Source: Scatophagus argus (lineage: Eukaryota > Chordata > Actinopteri > Scatophagidae). From it: 64,000 nt of DNA. The notes beneath the pieces are model-generated. The model worked only from the letters and a program-made list of their open reading frames with translations, made no database searches and was not told where the DNA came from. Within the stretch, counting starts at the first letter, position 1, and every line of letters starts with the position of its first letter. Below, in pieces: positions 54,101 through 64,000 of the stretch. The stretch lies in contig NC_058508.1 of assembly GCF_020382885.2 (NCBI RefSeq), positions 9,523,917-9,587,916 on the forward strand, read 5' to 3'. The position numbers were made by a program, and so were the translations under genes.

Positions 54101-55943
54101 ATCTGCATGATACACAAGGATGGAGTTCTTTTTTAAAAATTTTAATATTAAAATTTTAATTTTCTAAGAATAACTTGATCATACAAGCAGACTGTTTTTC
54201 ATGGGGAAGCAGGCAGGCAAATGTGTCCTAAAAGTGAGGGGAAAATAATGAGTACAGGTAGCACCAGTTTGGGAAGAGATGTTTGACAGTGGAGCATTGT
54301 CTAACTGTCTGCATAGGAGTGTGAACTGAATGGTCACTGTGAGTTAATGCAAATTTTCTGAGGGTTGGCCTGACAATCCCAAACATAGGAATGCATAGGA
54401 ATTCTGCATATAATACATGTATTTATATGCTGAATAGAAATGATTTTCATCTCGTTTGTGATATTTTTTTTCTACTCTGTGCAGGTTCGAACCAGTAGGC
54501 TATCCTCTATCAGTACACTTGTACTTTTATGACGACCGCTTCCAAGGATACCTGGTGCGTCAGGAGGTCCAGGCTGTAGGTTCAAAGGTCAGGGAGACAC
54601 TGGAGATGTGGACAGTGCCCCAAGCCACTCTGATCCTTGAGACAAACCTTAAAGAATTTGAAAGGCTCAAAAATCTGGAAGTAAGTCTAGTTCTTGTCTT
54701 GTCCTCTTGTTCTAAAGAAGATGAAGATTCTTCATTATCATTGAAGTTTCTGTGCTTTACAGCTTTTGATATCAAGGTACCTTAAGAAAATTGCCGTGTA
54801 GGAGGATTTTCTTCCTGATATGAAAAAAGTGGGGTGGTTTTATCAGGGCTTGATGTGGCCAAAACTTAACTTTTCAAGTACAGAAGGTGCCAACATATTT
54901 TCTCACTGTGTCCTCAAATACAATATGAAAGTCAAAGACCGTGATTCCTTTTGTCTTTCTCCTTGACAGATCGGCACGGAGTGGGATCCTAAAGAAAGAA
55001 TCTTTCGTAACTTTGGCGGGGTGGTCGGCCCTTTGAGTGAACCGCTGGCAGTCCAGAAGTGGGCACGCGGTCCCAATCTCACAGCCACTATTGTATGGAT
55101 TGACCCGGCTCTGGTGGTTGCAGCTTCGTATGACATCACTGTGGATGTGGATGCGGAGTACACTCAGTACAAACCTCCGCTGCAGCGCCCGCTGCGGCCC
55201 GGTACCTGGACTGTACGGGTGTTAAAACAGTGGGAGCGCGTGGCAGAGGTTCGCTTCCTTGTCATGCCCTTAACCTTCAAAGATAAGGAACCACTACGCA
55301 AAGGTGAGATTTAGATGAATCTGTATTTTTCTTCTTGAGACAATTCCCACAAAAGACCAAAAAAACAATGTGTTAGTCTGTCTCTAAATGAAGGAACACG
55401 CCATCATTGCAATAGTGGGCCTCTTTACCGCATTGGATGTCTAACAAAGATGACTGAACAATACCTGGTTTTGGATACACAGGCATTATGTTTGCATGGG
55501 ATTGTCAAAGATAAGAAAAATGATATCACTGTACCTAACCCTTATTGACGATTTAAATGTGATAAATCTCATTTCCCTTTTCATTTTCTCTTTGTATGCA
55601 AATCTGATTGACCACTGCAGACGTGGACAGCTGGCTCCATGCAGGCCCTCCAGGGAACCTGTACCTGGAGCAAAGCTTCCAGCAGTTGAGCTCTGTGCTG
55701 AAGCTACCTCCCCAGGAGTCTGCCATGCAGGAGGCGCAGCGTAAGGCCCAGCTGGTGGGTCAACCCCTTGAAGCGTGGGTGGACAGCAGTGTAGCGAACT
55801 TCTGGGCTACAGGCGACCTGTGCGCCACACAGACTTCATCTTGCCCAGCCATGGGGCTTTGCTCCAAGACCTCCTGGAGTTCTTTGTCCCCTGACCCCAA
55901 ATCTGAACTGGGCCCAGTCAAAAATGATGGCCGCATCAGGTAG
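44169..55943 (+). CDS. xylt2: Xylosyltransferase 2
   Basis: Golgi type II membrane glycosyltransferase (GT14 family) that transfers xylose from UDP-xylose to serines of proteoglycan core proteins, the first step of heparan and chondroitin sulfate synthesis. Eleven coding exons: 44169-44300, 48570-49107, 49845-50020, 51614-51816, 52393-52473, 52933-53149, 53526-53702, 53816-54072, 54485-54680, 54970-55303 and 55621-55943; 2634 nt, 877 aa (human XYLT2 865). Order: short cytosolic [15 protein letters not shown], membrane anchor about residues 15-36, Ser/Arg-rich stem in exon 2, cysteine region [16 protein letters not shown], catalytic core ([83 protein letters not shown]), then the xylosyltransferase C-terminal domain ending [24 protein letters not shown]1 is less likely: the N-terminus and exon 2 size match XYLT2. 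Confidence 0.97.
46845..47010 (+). mobile_element. Teleost ACTTAAGTAC repeat
   Basis: CAGTGATGGAATCTAACTGA, TTTACTCAAGCACTGTACTT, AAGTACAGTTTTGAGGCGCT, GAGTATTTCAATTTTCTACT and TTTATACTTCCACTTCACTA follow the order of a very common fish repeat. Copies in other places here: 28225-28485 (reverse), 26385-26490, and around 60985-61540. Confidence 0.75.
47673..47800 (+). mobile_element. Retroposon-type tail with A-rich run
   Basis: GAATCAGAATCAGAAACAGA is followed by TTCTTTTATTTATCCCCCTT, then runs of A at 47751-47780. It is the same family of tail as at 43100-43150. Confidence 0.5.
48138..48159. repeat. (GA)n microsatellite
   Basis: About 22 bp of GA dinucleotide, preceded by a short TG run, in xylt2 intron 1. 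Confidence 0.9.
50021..51613 (+). other. xylt2: xylt2 intron 3
   Basis: A 1.6 kb intron between exons encoding YYYIHVDK and [11 protein letters not shown]. It contains a 215-codon open frame (50447-51094) with no domain, no family resemblance and no splice support, treated as chance. T-rich runs lie at 51320-51369. Confidence 0.75.
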
Positions 55944-56984
55944 CCCCAACAGAGGAGAGACTGTAGATGAATGTGCAGGAAGACTGAGGGAGCTGGACCT
56001 GCACCGGACAGCTCCAGGAGAACCTGTGTGAACCGGATATTGTCTCAGAGGTTGACGCAGACCTCAAGGGCACATAAACAACATGACAACTTAGTGCACT
56101 GAGCAGTTGAGATATTTTCAGTGCAGGGATAATACAGACTTTAAAAGAAGAGGATACGACTGCTGGAAATTTGCACAAAGTAATTTGCAAGCGCAAAGAC
56201 TTTTGTCATTGTTTTCTGAATGGTTACATGTCAGATGTATTGTATTGTTTTACTGGCACACAGATTTTCAGTCTGAGCTTGTCAGGGTTCGAGTTTGAAA
56301 AGAATCCTCTGCGCATGTTTGAATGCACAGCTTTCAGTTTGCCTCTGCTTTAAAAGAATCAGGAAGCAGTTGTCAAAACTCAACAACGTGCTCCTTGCTG
56401 TGTTCTGTCTTCATTTCAAGGGTGAACCTTTGAATCTAATTATTGTGCTTATTTTGAAGCATTGTGGCGTAAGTATATGGAGCAGACAGATGAAGTGCAC
56501 TTTACTGTAAGATTATGTTACACGGAGATCACTTGGTTACAGTGTGAGAAGTCATGTATAAGGTCACATCACTTCATTTTGCAGTAGGGCAAATAGCTGC
56601 ACTACGGTCACTCCCCTGCAGACACATCACTAAATACTTGGACTTACAACCTGTATTAGGAGAAAAAAATGAGCAAAGCAAGTGAGGGTTCTTAGGTTTG
56701 TAGTCTTAAGTCTTTTCTTTAAGTTCTGTTAACCGTGTCTTAACATTTTTGAACATGTGATACTTTGTCAGTTTTGTGAACGTTCACAATTCTTCCATGA
56801 TAAATGACAACATCGACTCGAAACATCTTGCTATAGCTGAAACATTCTGTGAGAAATTGGCTCTCAAGCTGAGACTCTTTTGTCAGCTGTTGTTTCAAAG
56901 GTGAAATCCCATCAGTTTGGTGTGCTCTTGGCTCCAGAACTCTTAAAAACCAGTTTAGCAAGATGAAGAAAATTAGGATAAAAC

Positions 56985-57375
56985 TTTAAAGGAATAATTT
57001 TCTAAATCGGGCGTTTGATTCTGCTCTTGTGTGAAGCTACATCCAATAGCCAGCAGAGGGAAACAGCTCACCTGGCTTCCAAATGTAATAAAATCAGCCG
57101 TAGCTCACTTGTTTATTTAATCTGTGCAAAAAAAGTGCCATTTTACTGATGCTTTTTCCTTGTTTGGGACTAACTAATGTTATTTAAATAGTCCTTACCA
57201 AGAAATGGTCTACATACCCATCAATGAAACAGCAATTTGTCATTTTCACAAATTTTGTCAGTGAGCTCTGCTGGTAGGAGGCTTTTGTTACTTTGGAACA
57301 GAGGAAGACTAACTCTTTCCTGTCTTTGTACAAGCCTAACTGCCTGCTGGTAGCCATAACCACACAAACATCTGC
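56985..57375. mobile_element. Second inverted-pair repeat, same family as 23010-23600
   Basis: The left part has GGGAAACAGCTCACCTGGCT, ATAAAATCAGCC and GTTTATTTAATCTGTGCAAA. The right part has their counterparts reversed (GGAGGCTTTTGTTACTTTGG, AGCAATTTGTCATTTTCACA). Diverged, but the motif order matches the family seen in recql5 intron 7. Confidence 0.45.
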
Positions 57376-58244
57376 TCATCTGTCCCTTGACAAGACAGCG
57401 AATGTGCACATAAAATGACTAAAATGTCTACCTTTTGTTTTAAATGCAAGACTTTTAATTTGTAAACTTGGTTTTACGTCCTGTGTGCCAGTTAGTATGC
57501 AGTATTAATAGTGTGTGTGAAAGTGTGTGCTCTGTTTGCTTCAGAGGTTGGTTATGGTTCACATGTCATTTCATAAGGTCCATCTAATCTCCTAGTCCAC
57601 CAACCAAGAGAACAGACCACTTTTTGTTTGTGTTTTTATTTTCACATGATCAAGAGACTCTAAGCTGCCTTTACACACTTGAAAAGATGAGCTGTTTACT
57701 ATGGGATCATAGCTTCCAGAGATGTGCAATGAATACCTTTTTAGTTGACAGTGAAACCCCCTGTCTGTGTCTTAGTTTGCAATTTATTTCCAGTTTTATG
57801 TGACCTTTTTATGTTCTTAAATAACAGCTGGCCACCATATGAGTTTTTAAGTGACCTTGTTTGACTTGCACAACACAGTTGCTTCAGTGAAGCCCCAGTT
57901 TTATTGATACGAGAGAGCAGAATAATCAGTGTAACAGATGTTATTTTTCTATACTGTTTGAGAGGAAGTGTGTATGTTGTCCATTCATCTCCAGTACCAG
58001 ATAAGACTATTTAAAAAACAAAAAAAACAACAACAAAACCTGTCTGATTATGTTGTATCTGGCCTGTTCAGTGCCGTCTGAAGCAGGCCTGATTTCGGTG
58101 GGTGGGGGTGGCGGGTGGACTGTTGTCACCGTCCATGCAGCAGTCCTGAGTCATCCTGAACTTCGTGACTTTTATCTGAGAGCTTCAGCCTGTCACTGAT
58201 TGCCTGTGGGGAGGCTGTAGGATAAGCATCGTGACTGAAGACTC

Positions 58245-58250
58245 AATAAA
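58245..58250 (+). terminator. xylt2: Candidate poly(A) signal of xylt2
   Basis: Canonical AATAAA about 2.3 kb after the stop codon and about 390 bp before the rab37 TATA box, so it marks a sensible boundary between the tandem genes. Confidence 0.5.
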
Positions 58251-58639
58251 AAAAACACACTTTAATGAAGGTTGTTGTCATGCTGTGTCTTCCTACCTCG
58301 CCTGTCATCTTCAGCTGGTGGTTGCCTTATTCCTGGTGGGTGTTTTTATATATATATACAAGATGTTTTATATTAAACCCACTTATTTTGTCTTACCTGT
58401 TTTCTGTGTTGAGGAGGTCTTTTTCCTCATGTTTAGGGCATGTTTAGGAAAAGCAGAAGCGCTCTCCAGGGTGCTGAACTCCTCGTTGTCACTTCCTTGT
58501 AGAAATGCACGACATGGTTTTACCTCATAAATACTGTAAACTTACACCTCCGTGTTTGTCTCTTCAGTATTAATATTTAGTCCGGTGTGTGCGCGCTTAA
58601 ACCACACGACCCGAGCTTGTTTTACGTCTTTGATGAGGA

Positions 58640-58645
58640 TATAAA
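58640..58645 (+). promoter_or_regulatory. rab37: TATA box upstream of rab37 exon 1
   Basis: TATAAA in a G-rich context, 165 bp upstream of the rab37 start codon. A RUNX-type AACCACA word lies about 40 bp further upstream (58599-58605). A TATA-containing promoter fits a tissue-restricted gene; factor binding is inferred. Confidence 0.5.
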
Positions 58646-58804
58646 CCGGGGAGGGGGACATGCAGAAAAGGGAGGGACGAAGGTGATGAAGAGGAGGTGT
58701 AAACGTTTGCTTTGTTGACAGAAGCTCATCTGTTTTTTGTTCTTTGTTTCTTTTGTTGTTGTTTTTTCACCTGATTAACTCGATTAAACTGCAGAAGAAG
58801 CGGG

Positions 58805-61800
58805 ATGGACGGCGCATGCGAGTGCCAGGAGCAGCTGGACAGGAAGCTGGTGTCCTCGGACAGCGCGTACGGCTCATCCGCGGTGGACACGGACATGGAG
58901 GACGGACAGACGCCCACAGCGTCTTCATTCCCTTACAATGAAGACATGACGCATAAGGTGACCACTTCTGGCAAGTTCAAAATGTAGTGCCAACGTGTAG
59001 TAGATTAAAGATATTTAAAGATTGATATTGGCATTTTTCACTACTTACACTTTTTACTGAAAAAAAAAAATCAAAGAAATTTTTAAACAACTTGTGTGAC
59101 ACCCTCATCACAAATTTGATATGCTGATGAGCCCTGAGCAGGTCAAAGAGATTTTACCTTCTTCAGCCGTTTCATTTAAACATGTCCAGGGTCTCAAAAG
59201 GCAAAAAACACTTGCACAGTGTAATGAAATCCAGCATAACATCTCTGTATATGAATTACTAAATTTCACAGAGAAACTCACAGTAGTTCATTCATTTTGC
59301 TGTTGACAGGTTATTAAAATTAATTCACCTAGAAAATCCCTCAGGACTCTTACGTTGGTTGGAAGTTCTGTTTTTCATGTTAAAATCCTCAGCCGAATTA
59401 GCGTCACCTTTAAATGCTGCGCTGTTATCTTCACATCACATGGTGAGTACAGCATTAGTATTAAAACTCAAAATGATCACATGCAGCAAATCAGGAGTCA
59501 TCTCCCTCACCTAGATGCACAAATCTGCTTGTATGCATGATACACACACCCACACACACAGGTAAGTGTTTTTCTCCTAATAAAAAAACAAACAAACAAA
59601 AAAAAACCATCAGAGTAAGAGCCTGTTATTCTTCCTGAAACTCAACCAAATCTGCTTTAATCAACAACTGTACTGTCTGTATTTACCAATATTTAACACT
59701 TTGAAATACATGTTACTTAAGTAAGCTGTGTGGTGAGTTAACTGCTGGCTTACCAGCTAGACATTTACATACACACTGCCAGTGAGTGGATTCACTGGGC
59801 TCTCACATGTGAGGGTTTCCTCTCATCAGTTTCATGGCGACAATCTCATTATGAGACATGACATGACAATCTCATTATGAGACATGGCTGCTGCTCATTC
59901 TTGATGAACCCAAACGTCTCAGGGAAATCTCATATTTCCAGCATTTCTATCCCTGCTGTAGGACCCCTCCCACATTAACCTCCACCCTCCACCTCCACCC
60001 TCATACATGTATTCAGTTTGCATGTGCTTCCTGGAGGTAAACTGCCCCCTCGCTGCTGCTCTTTTCTTCCAACAGTGTTTGTCCTGAGAACGTTCACATG
60101 CCGCCATCAACATTTGATGAAGGAGGCATGAAATAGTAATATGTTGATTTCACACTGGCTGGTTAAACGCTGCACAACCTCCCCTTCAAGCAGTGCGTCA
60201 TGCACACAGCGACTTGCCTCTGTTCTGCATCATTTGTACTTGAGGACTCATCTGTCCTTGTACCCACTCACACTGTGGAGGAACGTCTGTGGTCAACCTC
60301 AGAAAACATTTACTATCAATTCCTGCTATTCAACAATAAAACCACAGCCTCCTATAAAAGATTATCTATGATTATTTATGTCTTGTGTACTTTTTTTTTT
60401 TTTTTTTAATGATCACAGTCTCTCAGCTGGATTTCTGAAGCTTTTTCTGTATTTGCAGTATAAAAACGTTGCTCTTGCTCAGCATTTTGTAAGGCTGCAT
60501 CTTCAAAGAGAGCTCTGCAAAACATCCAACTTTAAAGCACCACAGAGTCTCTGATATCCTGTAGATATCTGTATATCTGCTCAAACTGTCAGGATGTTAT
60601 GTTTTTAATGGGAGTCGAATGTTTGGAAGCTGTGGATGTCAGTGATGAAAGTGAACATATTGCGAGCTGCAGAGCGCTGCATGCTGTAATGCTGCGTCTT
60701 ATGTGGGCTCTTTGAGACTGCAGATGAGAGACAGGCTGCAGGGGCCACCCTGCCGGGGGACGGTGGTGGTGGTGGGGGGATAAATGTCAAGAGGCTGCGT
60801 GCACCAGCAGCCCCCACATTGAGACAATAACCATGGTGACAAGGCCGATTGATGCCTGCATCCCGTACTGCGGTGACGCACGACCTTTGGCCACGAGAGC
60901 TGGTGGTTTGTTTTGTGATTTGTGCATTCACATCCTGTGCTTTAGTAAAGGTAGCAATAAAACTGTAAAAAGATATTCCATTTCAAGTTAAAGTTGCATA
61001 TTTAAAACTATATGTATAAGATAAAGTCTCAAAAGTAAAAGTATTATCTTTGAAGAGGCCCCTTTGTCTGATTTATTATAACATAATGATGCCTGACTCT
61101 GTCAAAGCCTCACGTATGTAAATCTGAAGAATGATTGTATTTATTTTTCAAACATTTGTCTAATTTTTGTTGTTTTTTTTTATTTAATGTTTTTCTTTTT
61201 TTGAAATACTGGATAATTTTGTTTCTGTGAGCCCTGAACAAATACTGAAATGAAAACAGATGTTGGTGGAGCAGCTGACATCTCACTGACATCAACAACA
61301 ACAGGACACTGCTTTACATCAGGGGTTGGGAGATTTAAACTTTAATGGTTTCAACTTTAATAACACATTGTATTAATGTCTCAGTCTGTCAGTCAGTCTA
61401 TATGTAGTGTAGTAAGAAGTAGCCGACAAAATTTTGCTCTTAACTGTGGTGGAGTAGAAGTATAAAGTGGAGTAAAATGGTAAAACTTAAATCAGAATTG
61501 TACATTAACTCAAGTCCTGTACTTTACTTTCTACCATTGCAACAGAGATAGTTGTGGTCAGTGTGTCCCTGTGGGTCAGCCTGAGATGTGAGCAGCTATC
61601 TCTGATACAGTTTCAGGCCCAAGTGCACACACACAGACACACACACACACACACACACATCCTCCAGTACATGCCCAGTTCACCACTGCACATTGCCCTT
61701 CCCTCCTGTAGGCACTGTGCCAACCTCCAGCTGCCACACTGCATTACAGAACACCAAGCTGTGCACTGAGCAACAGATGAACATGATGCGCAGTAACCTA

Positions 61801-62007
61801 CACCATGTGCCCACACAGTGTGCTGGCCTCAGGCTGGGAGGCAGCAGAAGGAGCCCGGATTCATTATGTCGCCTCTTTCTGTGACTCTCTGTGCAGACAA
61901 TCCTGGTTGGAGACAGTGGAGTGGGCAAGACCTCTCTGGTGGTTCAGTACGACCAGGGCAAGTTCATCCCAGGGTCCTTCACTGCCACCGTCGGCGTTGG
62001 TTTCACA
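58805..62007 (+). CDS. rab37: Ras-related protein Rab-37, first two coding exons (partial)
   Basis: Small GTPase of the Rab26/Rab37 group that regulates secretory vesicle exocytosis. Exon 1 is 58805-58957 (MDGACECQEQLDRKLVSSDS ... EDMTHK, 51 codons). Exon 2 is 61897-62007 (37 codons) and carries the P-loop GDSGVGKTS and the switch I stretch GKFIPGSFTATVGVGFT. Frames join without a split codon at HK|TILVGDSGVGK. Human RAB37 has an isoform with almost the same junction (HKTILVGDSGVGKTSL ... VGIGFT), which separates it from RAB26. Exons with the DTAGQE, NKAD and ETSAK motifs and the C-terminal cysteines are not found before the window ends, so the gene is cut by the window edge, not broken. The same-strand neighbour upstream is xylt2. 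Confidence 0.88.
59840..59886. repeat. Direct repeat of a 21-bp unit containing a palindrome
   Basis: Identical 21-mers at 59840-59860 and 59866-59886, separated by 5 bp. Each contains TCTCATTATGAGA, an inverted repeat with a single central base. Confidence 0.9.
60985..61540. mobile_element. Fragments of the ACTTAAGTAC repeat family
   Basis: At 61025-61105: CTCAAAAGTAAAAGTATTAT and GGCCCCTTTGTCTGATTTAT. At 61445-61540: GGTGGAGTAGAAGTATAAAG, TGTACATTAACTCAAGTCCT and TACTTTACTTTCTACCATT. Both belong to the family seen at 28225-28485 and 46845-47010, here split by unrelated sequence. Confidence 0.55.
61625..61659. repeat. (CA)n microsatellite
   Basis: About 35 bp, mostly CA, with one interruption (CAGACA), roughly 240 bp upstream of rab37 exon 2. 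Confidence 0.95.
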
Positions 62008-64000
62008 GTGAGTCCTCTACCCACACCCCCACCCCCCCCTCCGTTATGCAGCTCACTTCACCCGAGTGTTGAGAAGGACATGTCACTGCGATGGGCTGTT
62101 CGTACTGAAGCGGCGACATGACAGCAGAGCAAATCTTCTCTCTTTCTCTGCTGTTTGTGTGTCAGTGTCAGTGAAGCACAGCATGAATCAGTGGTGTTCT
62201 CCAATGTGGGATGTCGCATCTTCTCACTGCATTCATTACAATCCATAGCACTATGTGTGTGTGTGTGAGAAGACTGAGGGGGGGGCATCACTGCTATGAT
62301 TAAATTACTGTGACGAGAGCACAGCTAATGAATGCCACGGTGGCAGGCTGCTTGCTGCTGGATGTTTGTAACAAAGCTGTTTTAAACAAGAGTGATTTTA
62401 TGCTTTATGACATGTGAGGAGGGGGCTGCAAGAGGAGACAAACAGGAAAGATGTGAGGATCATTTAGCTGATGATTTTTCAGCGGTGGCAGCGGTAACTT
62501 TGGCTTTGTGTCACTGCCATTAGAGCAGCACAGAGAAGGCAGAAATGTGTAGGAAAGTATGAAATTGGCTTTGCCATTTTGCATTAGCAAAGGTTTGTGG
62601 AAGTGTGTGATTCAAGGTTCAGAAACCGTGCAGAGAAATGCACAACAGGAACGGAATAAGTCACTCTGCTACATATGTCTGCTGGATTTAAAGTCAAGCA
62701 TGAGACAGCTCCTGCAAAAATGTATTTACATACTGCTTTAAATGCATGCAAGTTGAAAATATATCCGCTTGCCTGTGCTGCTTCGTGAGCATTTGTTGTC
62801 GTGAGCCTGACATTTTTCAGCCTTTTTTTAAGAGATATTTTAGATGCACTTTTTTCCACTTGTTCTTGATTCCTTTCAGAATTAAATGAGTCAGTTCAAT
62901 TCACTCAGCTCCATCTACGTATTAATGAATGAATGAATGTCTTATCACTATGTTCTCGTCAGAGGGGCTGCAGCAGCCCATTCACACAGCGTGATGAGGC
63001 CTGGAACAACAGATTACATGACAGCTATGCAACATAAGTGATCTCTGAGCGTGTGTCATTTAGTCCCGTCGCCACGCAGAGCTGGAGAGACGCGCTTCTT
63101 CTGGACTTGAACACTAGGGGGAGACAAACACTGCAGGACAAGGTTAATTTTCAGACTTGAGTGTGGAGTCTAGATGAAACCATTTCAGGCATGTATGACA
63201 AGCTAATTAAATGAAGGGATTTGGGTTATTTATAGGATCGTGTGTTCTTGACAAATAGAGACTTGGATCATTTCTTCCTCAAATGGGTTGATGAAGAAGA
63301 TGGTGTAAAAGAAAAATAGAAAAAGGATTAGGCACTACCTTCTTTATGATGATATGAGATGGTCTTCTCAAGATATTCCTGCGATAGCCTTTTCTTAAAG
63401 GAAACATGTTTCTGGACAAGGTTTCTGTGCCCCTTTACGCGCAATTTAAGGAACAGTTTATGTATCGTCAGGGGGGAAATTTATCTCATACATGAAGTGT
63501 GTGTTTAAGCTAACAGGTCACAGACTGAGCCTCTCTGCTCTTCTGCGGGTGTGTGACTCTTTGCTCTGACCCTCTCAATGATCGAGCACCACCTGTGGCG
63601 GGTGAGTCAGCCAGCAGCGCAAAGCGACCCCCGCAGCCGTGTTTTTGAGAAGGGGGTCACTGTGAGCCTGAGAGGGGGGCCGATGTTTCACTCGTGAGGA
63701 AGTACGGTGTTGTTTGAGCTGCCGATGTCCCCTGCACACTCAGTTAATCATCTGCCCACGCCAGGATGCACAGCTCCGCTCTGCAGATTCAGAGAAATGT
63801 TTCCGCCTGTTTGTCAGCACCGCTTTTTTGACTGGTCCGCGTAGACGCCGAAGCACCGCCGCTGCCGCCGCCGCCGCCGCCACTGCTGATTGTTTTTCAA
63901 GTTTTCATCATCGCTTCCGTCTTCTGACAGCGTGATCTCAAGGTGTGATTTTCCTCGAGAAGCGCTCTCGGTGATCATTTTGTGGCCACACGCAGTAATG
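62008..64000 (+). other. Sequence downstream of rab37 exon 2; GC-rich block at the right edge
   Basis: No exon with Rab motifs was found here. The first 1.4 kb is ordinary intron-like sequence. From about 63500 the base composition becomes CpG-richer, with a (CCG)n run at 63857-63881 and an ATG as the last three bases of the window. This could be a second rab37 promoter and first exon, or the start of another gene. Confidence 0.4.
63857..63881. repeat. (CCG)n trinucleotide repeat
   Basis: Seven to eight CCG/GCC units with one CTG interruption, within the GC-rich block near the right end. It is probably untranslated leader of an unidentified first exon. Confidence 0.85.

Larger units (their letters stand above)
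55944..58250 (+). other. xylt2: xylt2 3' UTR (inferred)
   Basis: After the stop codon there is 2.3 kb without a coding exon, ending in AATAAA at 58245-58250, the strongest poly(A) signal before the rab37 promoter. It includes a diverged copy of the fold-back repeat at 56985-57375. Confidence 0.5.
58958..61896 (+). other. rab37: rab37 intron 1
   Basis: A 2.9 kb intron with donor gtgacc and acceptor ctctgtgcag. It contains a duplicated 21-bp palindromic unit (59840-59886), T-rich runs, fish repeat fragments (60985-61105 and 61430-61540) and a CA microsatellite. No other coding exon is supported. Confidence 0.7.

Noticed and set aside
63714-63935. 73-codon frame with a poly-alanine stretch from the CCG repeat
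   Set aside because: The coding appearance comes from the trinucleotide repeat. It is more likely untranslated leader sequence.

Overview
The window is nuclear DNA from a vertebrate, almost certainly a percomorph-type teleost fish. Every recognisable gene is split by GT-AG introns (one GC-AG), many introns are only about 80-500 bp, several tRNA-derived SINEs and other repeats common in fish genomes are scattered through it, and the protein-coding exons match human genes of 17q25 (ARHGDIA, CDR2L, RECQL5, SMIM5, RAB37) and 17q21 (XYLT2). I cannot name the species. There is no operon, CRISPR array, rRNA or tRNA gene.

Layout, left to right: about 4.1 kb with no supported coding exon; arhgdia (+, coding 4124-6907, five coding exons, 205 aa) with a roughly 1.4 kb 3' UTR; cdr2l (-, 14745-9031, five exons, 476 aa), tail to tail with arhgdia; an intergenic stretch holding a CRE-like site and a dispersed repeat; recql5 (-, 27946-17041, nineteen coding exons, 989 aa); smim5 (+, 24233-24523, two exons, 66 aa) nested inside recql5 intron 7 on the other strand; an unrecognised PRY-SPRY protein gene (-, 31895-29094, nine coding exons, 399 aa, no RING or B-box); a dead LINE fragment; an unrecognised single-pass membrane protein gene with a PPxY tail (-, 41890-35724, five exons, 231 aa); xylt2 (+, 44169-55943, eleven exons, 877 aa) with a probable 2.3 kb 3' UTR; and the first two exons of rab37 (+, from 58805), which runs off the right edge. 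For each complete gene I joined the exons by hand, and the reading frame stays open from start to stop, with the summed lengths divisible by three.

The genes do not form a pathway. They cover Rho GTPase control (arhgdia), a coiled-coil onconeural antigen (cdr2l), DNA repair and transcription-associated helicase activity (recql5), glycosaminoglycan chain initiation in the Golgi (xylt2), vesicle traffic (rab37) and three less understood proteins. The best candidates for something undescribed are the RING-less PRY-SPRY protein and the PPxY membrane protein, which I could not match to a named family member. Exon coordinates come from reading splice sites by eye and from remembered human orthologues; no database search was run.
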